From Sclerotiophoma versabilis (Eukaryota > Ascomycota > Dothideomycetes > Pleosporales > Didymellaceae): a stretch of DNA of 64,000 nt. The DNA lies in NCBI GenBank assembly GCA_012274445.1, contig JAAROD010000044.1, positions 558,001 through 622,000 on the forward strand, read 5' to 3'. Under the pieces are notes generated by a model. That model had not been told where the DNA came from. It was given only the letters and a program-made list of their open reading frames with translations, and did no database searches. Shown piece after piece: positions 10,818 to 22,763 of the stretch (its first letter is position 1; every line of letters begins with the position of its first letter). The position numbers and the translations under genes were made by a program.

Positions 10818-12128
10818 ATGGCCCCCTCAACACGTCTGAGTGTACGACCTGAGCTCCGTGTAGACTATCGTCGCTTTATGCCTACCGGCCAAGCTGTCAC
10901 GGCCCGCAATTCCGTTATACTGGAAGACACATCACCACCTCAAGAGCCAGTCACACGTCCCACGAAGACTAAAGAGAAGGCTGCTACTAACCCAACCCGC
11001 GATTCCCAGGGCCGGTTCATTAAGTCGGGGATCCCTGAAAAGCCAGAGTCAGACCGCAAGAAGGTTGTCAAAGCCACAGCACCGCCGAAGATGGGGAAGA
11101 AGGTGCGACCAGAGAAAACGGAGTGCGTTATCTGCGCGACCACCAAGAACACCAAACACAGCTTCAAGGCCACGGATGTCGAAAACGCCTGCGAACACTA
11201 TCAAAACATATGCGATGTTTGCATCCAGAAGCAGATCAAGACTAAGATTGCGACGCGCCAGCTCACTGATGCTCATCTCCCCTGCATGTTTCCTAGTTGT
11301 GAGGCAGTGCTCGATCACACGACGCTGAAGAAGGTGATGTCGAAGGCTCTCTTCGAGGCGTAAGTTCAAACATCAAGATCTCCAGGCAGCCACTGACAGT
11401 AAACAGATGGGATACAGCAGTAACTAAGCATCTCCTCGCTGCCGATCCTTCGTACATTGCCTACCTCAACCCGGATTGTGGTATCTACTTCTCCGCCGAA
11501 GATTGTGGCAGCAAACAAAAGAATTATAGCAGCAAGAGCAAGCCCAAGACTAAGAAGCAAAACGTCGATAAGGCTACCTGCCCATACTGTGACCACGAGC
11601 TCTGCCTATCCTGCAACCGACTATGGCACTCCGGCTCCTGCAATAGCGCAAAGAGGCGCGAAAATAAGCAGTCCGAGAATACCATCAAAAAGATGGGCGC
11701 AAAGCCGTGCCCAAAGTGTGGCGTCAACATCGAGAAGCAGGGCGGCTGCGACCACATGACCTGTGAGTCCACACACTCTCACATCACCTTCAGCTGTCCC
11801 TATCTGAGCCCAAGACTGACATACACCAGGCCGACGTTGCCACCAGAACTTCTGCTGGGAGTGTCTCGGAGACTTCGGGGGTGGCAACGAAGGCCACGCA
11901 GAGACCTGCTCGCACCACCGTCCTATGATCGCGCAGGACATTGGAAACTTCGCCGACCCGAACTTGACTGTAGCTCAGGTGAATGCACTCATTGATCAGG
12001 CGCGTCGAGAACGCGAAGCTGGCCGTGTTCCGCGGCCGAACCTGCAGCTTGCACCTGGTGTGCGACTTGTCAATGGTGCAGCGGTTCATCCTCCACTACT
12101 ACCGCCGCCAACGCTTCTCCAGAGGTAA
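10818..12128 (+). CDS. RBR (RING-IBR-RING) E3 ubiquitin ligase
   Basis: Exons 10818-11359, 11407-11762 and 11830-12128 join to 398 aa. I chose the Met at MAPSTRLS because the upstream in-frame extension looks like leader. RING1 starts at ECVICATTKNTKHSF and runs to LPCMFPSCEAVL. A Lys-rich linker leads to an IBR-like module (TCPYCDHELCLSCN, then WHSGSC). RING2 is CPKCGVNIEKQGGCDHMTC followed by RRCHQNFCWECLGDF. The Cys in GGCDHM (residue 295) aligns with the catalytic cysteine of RBR ligases such as parkin and HHARI, so the enzyme should form a ubiquitin thioester. The tail is acidic and ends in a proline-rich stretch. The exon 2-3 junction falls inside RING2 and the frame is intact. Substrate unknown. 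Confidence 0.92.
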
Positions 12129-12572
12129 TTGATTTCGTTCGGCACGTTAAAAACATCCTTGGCTTTATCGGTATGGCAAGACGGGCGTAGTAGACGTCCA
12201 GCATATCGTTCCAACTATAGTGCATCTCTTAAGAATGGCTGACGAACGGTCCAGTGAAATCCTGATTGCCGTGGTGGGGGGATATTGCTCAAGATCATTC
12301 AAGGTACTGGATTTGGATTTTGGATATCGAAGGATGATGATTAAATTTTGGAATAAAGGCTTTATTTGCTACGTCTAGCGATTGTATACAATCGCATATG
12401 TCGTACACACCGAATATACCAGTGTTTGCGACACCTTCGGCATGGCGAACTGGTTTCAGCATATCTTCCCTGTAACTCTTGGTACTTACTCTTACACTCT
12501 ATACACCTTAATGTACACCACTTCTGTCTTGGCCCAAGCACATCGAAACACCTTCTTCCCAAGATTAGACTC
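12129..12572. terminator. shared 3' region of convergent RBR gene and PGS1
   Basis: Convergent 3' ends. At 12352-12366 the sequence AATAAAGGCTTTATT places an AATAAA hexamer on each strand, 224 nt beyond the RBR stop and about 207 nt beyond the PGS1 stop. It could serve as a bidirectional polyadenylation element. No other gene is seen here. Confidence 0.5.
12352..12366. terminator. two-strand AATAAA element
   Basis: AATAAA (plus, 12352-12357) and its complement TTTATT (12361-12366) are separated by three bases, giving a polyadenylation hexamer for each of the convergent genes. Confidence 0.5.
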
Positions 12573-14522
12573 TTACAACGCACCACCAAGCACACGCACA
12601 GCCCACATACTCAGTCGAACACTCAAGGAGACTTTTCGCTCCGGCTTCTCGAACTCGCTCTCATCGACAGGCTTAGCGTGTTCATTTAGCCAGGCTACCT
12701 CCTCGCCTAAGCGACGTCGTAAGCCAGGGTCGGAGGTCGCGATGATGACGTTCGCTTCAAGATCAAGTTCGTACGAGCGCTTGGTGTAGTTACTGCTCCC
12801 AATAACCGTGAGGCTGGGATCCTCCGGCTTGACATTCCCCGGCTTGACGGCCTCCGGATCAACAGCAGGAGAAGAAGAAGGGAATGTAATCCATAGCCCT
12901 TTAGCATGATACGTCCACCCGCCCTCCTCATTGACCTTGCCGTACTTCCATTCCTTAAGCGTGATGCTCTCGCTCAAGCCTTCGTACTTGACTTTCCGAA
13001 GGAACATCTTTGCCAGGTGGGTGTACGCGTCCGGAAGCATCCCGCTCACGCCTTTGCTCCCGTAGAAGCCGTTCGCATGCGGATGTGCGGTGAGTACAGT
13101 GCCGCGCGCGGGTCGTGTGGAGAGTAGGAGCCGCCGGAAACTGGACGTCATGTTGAAGTATCCGGCTGTAAATGTCCAGGACGAGCCCGTGAAGGGCGGG
13201 CGGGTCAGCGATGTGAGAATCGTAGTGAGTGCAGGGAGCTCAGTGGACGTGTTGAGGAATGGGACGAGCGAGAGGACGGGGTAGATGGTGGTTGTGCCTG
13301 GTGCTGCGGATTGTGATTGTGCTGGCGAGTTGGACGGGGTGAGGAGGTGGCTGAGGTGCTGCGATGCGCTAGCTTTGAAGTTTGAGGGTGAGGAGAGAGG
13401 GGATGGGGCTGGATTGCTTGATGGCCAAGTCATTGTGTAGCCGCCCGAGCCTTCTTTGGCGGAGGGCTGAATGTCGAATGAGAGTTTTGCGACACCGTCG
13501 TGGATCTTGGCGAAGTAGTCCGTTAGTTCCTTGGAACGGAAGAGGTGGTATCGATCTTGACGATTGGTGAAGTAATCTGAACTAAGGTTTGCCCCAGACA
13601 TGATGATTTCGTCATCAACGCCGTAGAGTTTCATGTGTTGCAGACCCCAGCCTTCATTTATACGCTTGGGAATGTACTTCTTCCGGAGACCGGTCAGGTT
13701 GGGGGTATGGTACATGCGCACCTCCACTCGGTCTGCCCCAAACTCTGAAATAAGGGGAGCCAAGAGTGATGCGCTTGATGGGTCCGGTGTCTCGCGTGTT
13801 CCACGCAGAGAGTCGGTGAGGAAAGACACATGCAGGTTGGGGTTGTTTTGAAGTGCTGAGCGAATGGTGGAGATGAGTTCATATTCCGTCTTGCCGATGT
13901 AGAGTGTTGACAGGTAAACCCGGCGCTGGGCCTTGGAGATTTTGGTCTGTAGATTGTAAGTATGTGTCTTGGAGAAACAATTTGGTGCTAACTCTGACAT
14001 GCACTGAGGGTGTCGCGGCAGCTCCAAGATCGATAATACACGCCGCATCTTGGTGGCTTACATTATTCGTTTCCCGTTCTGGCCATCGGCAATAAACAGA
14101 GCATTTGAGATGACAAAGAATAGAATGAAGTCCTTAAAGACTCTTAAGCGTAGGAAACGCAAACGAAGCAAAGAAACACGAAGCTGCCGAACTCTTTCAT
14201 TGTAACACGCACGTATAAAAGATTCTGGGAACTGAGCAAGAAAACGTGATCAACCTACTTTGAGCGTTTCGTAGAATTCTGCAGGCGTTTGAATGATAGT
14301 GATCTGATCTGGCTGCATTTCGAACCTTGGCGCTATCTTATCCAAATCCGTAGTGATGGTAGCAAGCATAGAAGCTTGACTTTGTAGTGTCGATGAGGCC
14401 ATAGGAGGTGCATTTGCTGTCGAATATCGCCTTGCTGTTCTTGCAGGTTGTGTGAAGTTTCTAAAAGTCCTCTTTACAGCAACTCTCGGTAGCTGTGCTC
14501 TCAGACACCCTCTTGCTATCAT
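12573..14522 (-). CDS. PGS1: phosphatidylglycerophosphate synthase, mitochondrial
   Basis: Two exons, 14259-14522 and 12573-13946, give 545 aa; the 312-nt intron is the longest in the window. The protein begins MIARGCLRAQLPRVAVKRTF, a basic, Ser/Arg-rich stretch without acidic residues that fits a mitochondrial presequence. The joined region ETLK/TKISKAQRRVYLSTLY is typical of the family. Two phospholipase-D type motifs are visible: HMKLYGVDDEIIMSGANLS, and later HAKGLW with IGSSNYTKRS. The enzyme converts CDP-diacylglycerol and glycerol-3-phosphate to phosphatidylglycerophosphate, the committed step to cardiolipin. The start codon lies 186 bp from that of NDUFA12 on the other strand. A Met inside the intron at 14048 opens into exon 2 in frame, a possible second start. 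Confidence 0.93.
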
Positions 14523-14708
14523 GTTGGTTAACGAATTTCGATTCCCTGTTGTTGTTCCGTACTCCAGCCTCCTGAAGTTTTGATGCTCTCGAGAGAGCAA
14601 GGGTCGATGGTTCTAGTCCCCGAACGGAAAAGGCTATCCATGCCTTGGCAATCGCCAATCAACGATTCACGACTGGTCGACACGAACGACAAGACATACA
14701 ACGCCGCC
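14523..14708. promoter_or_regulatory. bidirectional promoter PGS1 / NDUFA12
   Basis: Only 186 bp separate the divergent start codons of two genes for inner-mitochondrial-membrane functions. Both leaders and core promoters must fit in this interval or overlap. I see no clear TATA box. Confidence 0.6.
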
Positions 14709-15455
14709 ATGTCGACACTTATGAGGACGCTGCGCAACTTGCGCAAGATTGGCTTCAAGGTATGTGTAGTCCGCAGCTTCCTAGCAATTCGCAGCGCTAA
14801 TTGACCTCTTTTCACAGGAATATGGCCACCAGATGCAGGTACGCACTCGACCCCACGCTTCGATTACCACCCGTAGACACGACTGACCGAGGACGCGCGC
14901 ACGTACAGCACATTGGTATGACTCGAAAGGACTGCACGAAACGGCAGACAGTGTGCTGACAGAGTGCAGGTGATACTAAGGCTGGAACCTTCATCGGCCT
15001 CGACAAGTACGGCAACAAATACTTCGAGAACCTAGAGGAGGAGCTTCCCCGTAAGGACATAAGCAATCAGGCTGTATGGGACGAGAATTGACAGTTGGTA
15101 GTGAGAACCCGCTGGGTGGACTACAAGGACCACGAGTTCGACCCGTCAGTCGGCCCTAGGACACGACATTCAACTCTGGCTAACGATCGTGCAGCTCTCA
15201 GATCGAGCCTGGCTGGCACGCCTGGATGTCATACATGGTCGACAAGTCGCCTGCTGAGGATAAGCTTCTCCAGCGCGAAGTCCGCGTGTGGGAACCCAAG
15301 GAGCACAGGCCCACCCTCACCTGGAGCCGCTCAGGATACAAGCCATACAGCACGTACGTGAGCCTGTTCTTCCCGATTTGTGGGTGTGCTAACAGAGTCG
15401 CAGAGTCAAGAACAAGTACTCTGCGTGGACACCTACCGCCAAGGCACGTCAGTAG
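14709..15455 (+). CDS. NADH:ubiquinone oxidoreductase subunit NDUFA12 (B17.2)
   Basis: Seven exons (14709-14759, 14818-14838, 14909-14915, 14970-15050, 15102-15144, 15195-15353, 15404-15455) join in frame to 137 aa. The second exon is 21 nt and the third only 7 nt, yet both are needed to restore the family signature EYGHQMQHIGDTKAGTFIG. The middle holds LPLRTRWVDYKDHEFDPSQI and EPGWHAWMSYMVDKSP, and the C-terminus YKPYSTVKNKYSAWTP, all typical of the NDUFA12 accessory subunit of mitochondrial complex I. No extra domain is seen. An in-frame upstream Met exists, but MSTLMRTLRNL is the usual beginning. The gene is divergent from PGS1. Identity is very likely; the exact micro-exon edges are inferred from splice signals and frame. 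Confidence 0.93.
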
Positions 15456-16930
15456 GGGTTCGGTCTCTTTTGTTAGCATTGTATATATCAAGGACAAATC
15501 AAAGGTCAAGATTCACGTTCAGTTCAACCAGAAAAAGTCTACTCTAGGGAGCTCCCCCTTTTGAGCACTTTTGGCGCATGCTGTTACTCGATGGCTCAAA
15601 CCGAACTCGCACAGGTATTCATCAAGGAGAGATTGTATTGCAATCTTTCCTACATACAGGCAGCGTTGCGCTGGAGATATGATAGTACATTGGGCCGCCG
15701 CTTCTGGAAGTTCGAAGCCTCACGTCATAGGATATTTGACTGTTTTGATTGTTGTCAGTCACAATATGCTGGGAACCTCGAGCGTTCAAAATACAAAAAT
15801 CTGTGTGAGATCACGAGCTTGAGTGGCACAGCGCACTCGTTGATAAGGCGTGCCACAAACACGCATTGCCGGACGCGTGTGGTCTTGCGTAAGTCGGTGA
15901 AAAGGGCGGACGGCGGACTGGTCACAGCAGTAAACCCATGCCCAATCTATTTCATGGTTACACCCTACAAGCTTGCGCGCTGTCAACCGGAAATGAAACG
16001 GATAACAAGTGACACGTGCAACTGAACCACGAGAAGGAAAGCTCGAGACATGGCAGCCATGCTGCAGAGTGATCCGCTATCACCAGCGAGCTTCCTGATA
16101 CGATGTTGGTGGAGGTTGAACGATCGCTCAAGGCAAATACTGGCTTACCCCGGATCCACAGCAGTCAGCATGTTGCAGCTAATGCGATTGGCTGCCCTTC
16201 GATCGTTGCGATTCGCGATTGATGAAGAGCACTTCCGGAGGCAGTCAATTTTGTTGCGTCAGGGCTGTGATGTCAGGATTGGTTTGTTGCAACCCGCTCT
16301 GGAATTCACCGTGTTTGCTCAATAGCGTGCTTGCAGAAGCCATTCGCACCATTGATCGACAACAGCTGCACGCAGATGGCAGGGTTCTAACTCGACATGG
16401 ACGATTGCTGGACCGCTCGTGCATCGTTTCTGCACAACAGAGCGGTGAACACCCAGTGGGTCCCTGGCCCGGAAGCGCGTGAGCTACTGCTCGGCATCAA
16501 TTTGCGCTGCTATACAAACGTCACCCAAAGCCCAGCCGTTCGTGCCTCCTCATTACCCAGTCGACGGTTTGGTCTGATCTGTCTATCGACAATATCTTAT
16601 CAGATCAGGGGACGTGCTCTCTAACGGCGGCGGCACACGGCAAATTGAAGATTACATCACGCTGCATTCGGCGCGCGAACATCAGTCCGAAAGGCTCTTG
16701 CTCCGCTAGTGAAAGTGGGCAACGCTCATCTTCCCACGAGCAGCGGTCACCCAGGTACTCAGACAAGTGTTTGTTTACTGCGCAGTTCTTCCCTGCAAAT
16801 CTCCTCGCCAACGCGCCCGCCGTGCTCCTTTCAATGCGAGTTCATAGCTGCAGGTAGCCAGCAGAGTTTGGGAGCTGTTGTGGAATCTCTGCGAACACCA
16901 CCACCGGCCGTTCACAGAGTGGGGAGCATC
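15456..16930. other. 1.5-kb gene-free region upstream of ABC transporter
   Basis: Open frames up to about 150 codons occur (for example 15561-16025 plus), but none has a recognisable domain, and base composition does not suggest coding. I see no RNA gene, transposon end or tandem repeat. It presumably holds the NDUFA12 3' UTR and the ABC transporter promoter. Confidence 0.4.
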
Positions 16931-19900
16931 ATGTTCGCCCGCTGTAGAGGCCCGATCTGGGGCGTGGACGACTTCTCGAGCTGCTTCGAACTAGAGTGAG
17001 TGTTTCCAGCGTACATGCCAACACTCCACGCAGGATGGTTGTGAGCGAAGCATTGCTGCATTCCACTCGAATGCTCAACTTTCGCATTGCATCGCAGCAC
17101 ACTGAAGCCAAATGCTGACCGTCTCACAGCTATCTCTTGACACTATTTCCTTTATTCGTCTGCGGCGTGTCTGCCGCCTATCTACTAGTACAGCTGTACT
17201 TCGCCGCCACCGCAACACGCTACTACCACGCCTACTCCGTGCTCGAAGACCCAAGACGTGTCTGGTCCTTCCGAAGCCCCAACTACGATGGCGATGTAGC
17301 AGACAGCGACTCCGAAGATGAGTTCGACCGCAATGAGCAGAGTGCGCTGCTCCAACCCACCATCAGTCGTCAGACCATGTCCACAACCGCCGTGACCAAG
17401 CCGCGTGGCGAAGTCACAATAGTCGTCTTAGAAGAGGTCGCTGTCCTGGCGCAGCTTGCGGTTCATGTCGCTATCTTCTTTACAAATGCTTGGGGTCGAC
17501 ACGGCAGGACCGCGGCAATTGTCAACATTGCCGTCTGGTCGTACATCGCCACACTTGCCTCGTTGCGCCTGCTGTTTTCGAGTACGGGCAAGTGGTCTTT
17601 CCCGAAGCTGTGGTATCACACCGCATTCATTTACGGCTTCCAATGGGTCATCTCGGCCCTGCTCTTCCGCTCTGCAATCATCCATCCACGATCTGATGTC
17701 CAGCAGAAGCTTGCCATCGCCGATTCCGTTCTTGTTTCGCTGCTTTTCGTCATTTCACTATCGACTCGCAAGGGCAACAAGGCTGTAGAGTTGGAGTATG
17801 AGGGCGACATTCTGCCTGCGAGGGAACCCATAGCCAGCGTTTTCTCGCTCGCAACGTTCAGCTGGGTGGATTCAATCGTCTGGACTGGATACAAGAAGAC
17901 ATACGAGCTCTCAGATGTCTGGAATCTTGCGCCGAAAGATAAAGCAGCAGCTGTCATTTCCAACTACCGCCAAGTCAAGCGCACCTCACAACTGGCCTAC
18001 CATCTTTTGGGCTACTTCAAGCGAGGTCTCCTGATCCAAGCTGGATGGGCTGCAATTTCTGGACTTCTCACGTTCGCGCCCACCCTACTTCTAAAAGCTA
18101 TTTTAGAATACGTTGAGGCGCCGGACCTTACACCACAGAACGCAGCCTGGTTCTACGTCCTTCTTCTCTTCGTTTCAGGTTGCCTATCTGCGCTTGCTGA
18201 TGGGCAGGCGTTGTGGATTGGTCGAAAGATCTGCATTCGCCTGCGCGCAATCATAATTGGAGAAATCTATGGAAAGGCACTGAAGCGCAGAGCCGCTGCT
18301 ACTACTGATAAGGTTTTGGGCGAAGAGCAGAAGAAGGCCGACGATGAAGATGAGGGCAAGAAACAGGGCACGATCAAGAAGATGATGACTTGGGGCAGGA
18401 AAAAGAAGAAGACGCCCACTGAAGGACCGAAGCAAAACCAGGAAGACAACACCAAGCCTGAGTCTGACGCTCAAGTCACCACCGGAGCCATTATCAATCT
18501 TATGGCTGTTGACGCTTTCAAGGTTAGCGAGATTTGTGCCTACCTACATTTCTTGTGGGCCAATACCCCTGTTCAAGTTGTGGTCGCAGTTGTCTTGCTA
18601 TACCGCATCCTTGGCTACAGTAGTATTGCTGGCATTGGCATGATGATCATCCTTCTCCCTATCAACATGTATGTTGCAAGCCAGTTTTCCAAGATCCAAA
18701 AACTTATCCTGGCGGCCACCGATGCCCGCATCCACACCACCAACGAGGTTCTTACCAACATTCGTATCATCAAATTCTTCGCTTGGGAACAGCGCTTCGT
18801 TGGCCTTGTCAATGAGAAACGCTATGTCGAGCTGAAGCATCTTCGCCGGCGGTACATCCTGTGGGCAATAGCAGCGACCATCTGGTCTGGGTCACCAGTC
18901 TTCATCACGTTCCTTTCTTTCTTTGTATACACCAACGTTGAACACAAGGCTCTGATCCCTTCTGTTGCGTTTACAGCATTGTCGCTTTTCCAGATTCTCA
19001 GGATCCCACTGGACCAGCTGGCTGATATGGTCGCTCATGTTCAAGAGTCAAGAGTTTCGGTTGATCGTATTGAAGAGTACTTGAACGAACCGGAGACCGA
19101 TAAGTATTCGCAACTGACGACTAAGGAGAAGGACGAGAATGGACAAGCCATCATTGGATTCAACAAGGGTACTTTCAGTTGGGGTGGTAAAGACATGAAG
19201 GATCAGGCTTCTGCCGACGCGTTCAAGCTGATGGACATCGATGTCAAGTTCAAGACTGGACAGCTTAACGTGGTTGTTGGACCGACCGGATCAGGAAAGA
19301 CTTCTCTGCTCATGGCCCTGCTTGGAGAGATGACAAAGTTGAAAGGCGACGTCTACCTCCCTGGGGGTGTTAGCCGCGAAGATCTCCGCCCCGATCCCGA
19401 GACGGGGCTCCTCGAAAGCGTCGCCTACTGCGCACAGCAGGCTTGGCTAGTCAATGGCACGGTGAAAGACAACATTGTGTTCGCAGGCGACTGGGACCCA
19501 AGACGGTATGAGGAGGTCATTGTGGCCTGCTCGTTGAAGCGCGATCTTGAGATTCTGGACGGAGGCGACGAGACCATCGTCGGTGAGAAGGGTGTCACAC
19601 TCTCTGGCGGTCAGAAGCAGCGTATCTCTCTCGCACGTGCAATGTACAGCAAAGCACGTCACGTACTTTTGGACGACGTTCTCAGCGCTGTCGACTCGCA
19701 CACCGCAAAGTGGATCTTTGATTACGCCCTCAACGGTCAGCTCATGCTGAACCGTACGTGCATCCTCGTCACACACAACGTCAGCCTGTGCCTTCCGTAT
19801 GCCGGGTTCGCAGTTGTCCTCGAGAACGGTCGGGTTGTCGCTCAAGGAACTGCGAACGAGATCATCGACTCTGGAAAGCTTACCGAAGAAGTTTCCAAAT

Positions 19901-22308
19901 CTCGACCAGCCTCTCGAGGTGCTTCGAAGCCACCCTCTCGTGTGCCTTCCGACGTCGGCGGTGAGGAGGCTGATGGCGAGGTTAGCCACACGAACGGTAC
20001 TGCGGATGGCAAAGCGAACGGTAAAGACCCTAAGAAGGGAGCCAGCAACACTATGGAGGAGACCAAGGCAGAAGGCGGTGTGAAGCTGAGCATCATCTTG
20101 ATGTACCTGAAGGCTATGGGTCCGTGGTACTACTGGGTTGGTGCTTCCATCGCTTTCGTTGCGCAACAGATTTCTTCTGTTTCAACAAACGTCTGGATTC
20201 GAACATGGGCGAATGCATACGCAGATAAGGGCTTCTCAACCATGGGTCACCACAACCGCTCACCTATCACCCACGCGCCGACAATGTTCGGATCCGGCAC
20301 ATGCCTCAACAGCGGCACATGCAGCTGGAACATCCCATTCATGAGTCAACCCGAAGAGAAGTCACACATTTACAGCGCCCCCATGCAGACAACATTTGGG
20401 AGCTCAGATGGTTCAGGTGTTGATTCGACCTACTTCCTTGTCATCTACGCTATCCTTGGCCTGATCTTCATGTTTATTACCTTCCTTCGCGAGGGTTTTC
20501 TCTTTGGCGGTTCGCTTGCTGCGTCTCGACGCGTTCATGAGCGACTGATCCAGAAGGTTACCCACGCCAAGTTCCGATTTTTCGACCAGACGCCACTTGG
20601 ACAGCTCATGAACAGGTTCTCCAAGGACATAGAATCTATTGATCAAGAGGTCGCGCCCGTCGCCATCGGTGTGGTTCATTGTCTGGCTTCAATCATTACC
20701 ATCGTTATCCTCATCTCGGTCATTACACCTGCTTTCCTTATTGCTGGTGTATTCATCTCCGTATTGTACTTCCTCATTGGCCGTTTCTACATAAACTCCT
20801 CTCGAGATCTCAAACGGCTCGAGTCTGTTCACCGCAGTCCACTATACCAGCAGTTTGGCGAGACATTATCTGGTATGACAACAATCCGTGCGTACGGAGA
20901 CGAGCGCCGCTTCATCCGCGAGAACCTCGCCAAGATCAACACCCAACACCGGCCTTTTATCTACCTCTGGGCTGCTAACAGGTGGCTCGCTTTTCGAGTG
21001 GATGTTGTTGGTGCACTGGTTTCCTTCTTCGCAGGTACATTTGTGGTCCTGAGTGTTGGAAAGATCGATGCAGGTGCTGCTGGTCTTGCACTCACCTACG
21101 CTGTCACCTTTACGGAGAACGTGCTGTGGTTTGTGCGTCTTTACTCGGCCAACGAGCAAAACATGAACTCTGTCGAACGTGTCAAGGAATATCTGGACGT
21201 CGACCAGGAAGCGCCAGCCGTCATCCCAGAGACGCGCCCTCCCTCCAACTGGCCAAGCAAGGGATCCGTAGAGTTCATCAACTACAGCACACGTTACAGG
21301 CCCGACTTTGACTTCGTTCTCAAGAATGTCACGTTCAAGATTCTACCTGGCGAGAAGGTCGGTGTTGTTGGTAGGACTGGTGCCGGCAAGAGTTCCTTAG
21401 CTCTTGCCTTATTCCGCGCGTTAGAGGCAGAGAAGGGTAAAATCCTCATCGACGATGTTGATGTGGGGTTGATAGGTCTTCAAGACTTGCGCGAGAGCAT
21501 TGTTATGGTACCTCAAGACCCGACCCTATTTACAGGAACTATCCGTAGCAACCTCGATCCCTTCTCCGTGTTTACCGACGAGGAGATCTTCACTGCGCTT
21601 CGCGAAGTTCACCTCATCACCTCCATCTCAGCTGCAACATCCGGCACTGTGACTCCCACTGGAACCGCCACACCTCCTAACGCCATCGAGATTCCCAAGC
21701 CCACAAGCGGTGCTGTTGTGGCCGATGTCAACGCCAGCTACACAGGCTCCTCAACCGTCAACCCCGGCTCCATCCTCGCCAATCATGAATGGTCACATGG
21801 CGAGACAGGCGATGACACTATCGTTGTCGTGCCTAACGGTCAGGTCGTGGATGCAGACGCGACAGCTGCCAACGCCCTGCAAGCAGACAACAAGAACCCC
21901 TTTCGCAACCTCAACTCCCATGTCAGCGAATCTGGATCCAATCTCTCACAGGGTCAGCGTCAACTTCTCTGCCTTGCACGCGCTCTTCTCAAAGCGCCGA
22001 AGGTCTTGCTCATGGATGAGGCTACTGCATCTATCGATTATGCGACCGATAGCAAAATTCAGGAGACTATCCGATTGATCAAGAACACGACGGTCACTAT
22101 CGCGCATCGCCTGCAGACTATCATCGACTATGACAAGGTACTGGTGCTCGACAAAGGTGAAGTTATTGAGTTTGGTGACCCCCATACGTTGATCACGAAG
22201 GAGGGCGGAAGTTTCAGGAGTATGTGCGAGACTTCTGGAGAGCTGGAAAGTCTTACGAAGACGGCGAAGGAGGCTCAAGATGCCAAGAAGGCTGCGGCCT
22301 CCACATAA
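16931..22308 (+). CDS. ABCC-family (MRP-like) full-size ABC transporter
   Basis: Two exons, 16931-16995 and 17130-22308, give 1747 aa. The small first exon encodes MFARCRGPIWGVDDFSSCF, which joins the first hydrophobic helix (DYLLTLFPLFVCGVSAAYLL). The architecture is an N-terminal membrane region TMD0, TMD1, NBD1, TMD2, NBD2. Walker A sequences are GPTGSGKTS (from 739) and GRTGAGKSS (from 1436). Signatures are LSGGQ (846-850) and LSQGQ (1627-1631). The NBD1 Walker B reads VLLDDVLSAVD, with Asp where Glu is usual, the ABCC asymmetry; NBD2 has LLMDEATASID. A loop of about 100 Ser/Thr/Ala-rich residues splits NBD2 before the signature. Best fit is the Ybt1/Bpt1/Vmr1 group of fungal MRPs that export conjugates or bile-acid-like anions, often at the vacuole. 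Substrate unknown. Confidence 0.93.
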
Positions 22309-22763
22309 GAACATGATGATTAGAAGGTGAATATGCAGGGCATCAAGGGCGCGTAGAAGAAGGGAAAAGGGCATTAATGAGCGTAATTAGCGTTCAATTC
22401 TTTTGTTACATCTTGGATAGTCCAAGGTGGCGGTGTTTCGCTTTCGAAAACGTAGTTGTAAACATAGCGTAGCGTACCACATGTAAGACAGTAATGCACA
22501 AGTCACAAAGCAAGGAATTGACACATTCGAGGCTGACTAAATAACTTGATCGTCGTTGTCTGTGCAAAGAACACCGCATATCAGATTACAAGTTTGATTA
22601 CAAATCAGCCCAAGCAACAGACTTATAACGGCCAACCATGATGAACCATCTAGGAACATGCTTAAGCTCAACATACATTCTGTAACTATATATCCAGATT
22701 CTGAGCCTAGCATAGCCACTGCGTTACGCATTCGCGTCCACATAAGACATCTGGAATATTATC
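22309..22763. other. intergenic region, tandem genes
   Basis: 3' UTR of the ABC transporter and promoter of the epimerase-like gene; no feature recognised. Confidence 0.4.

Noticed and set aside
14608..14625. B-box-like GGTTCTAGTCC near the PGS1/NDUFA12 promoter
   Set aside because: The T-loop position that must be a purine is T, and no matching A-box or cloverleaf is present.
15561..16025. 154-codon plus-strand open frame
   Set aside because: No domain, no ATG at the frame start, Cys/Arg-rich composition typical of random frames.
19447..20166. 239-codon minus-strand open frame
   Set aside because: Antisense shadow within the ABC transporter; no independent splice or start evidence.
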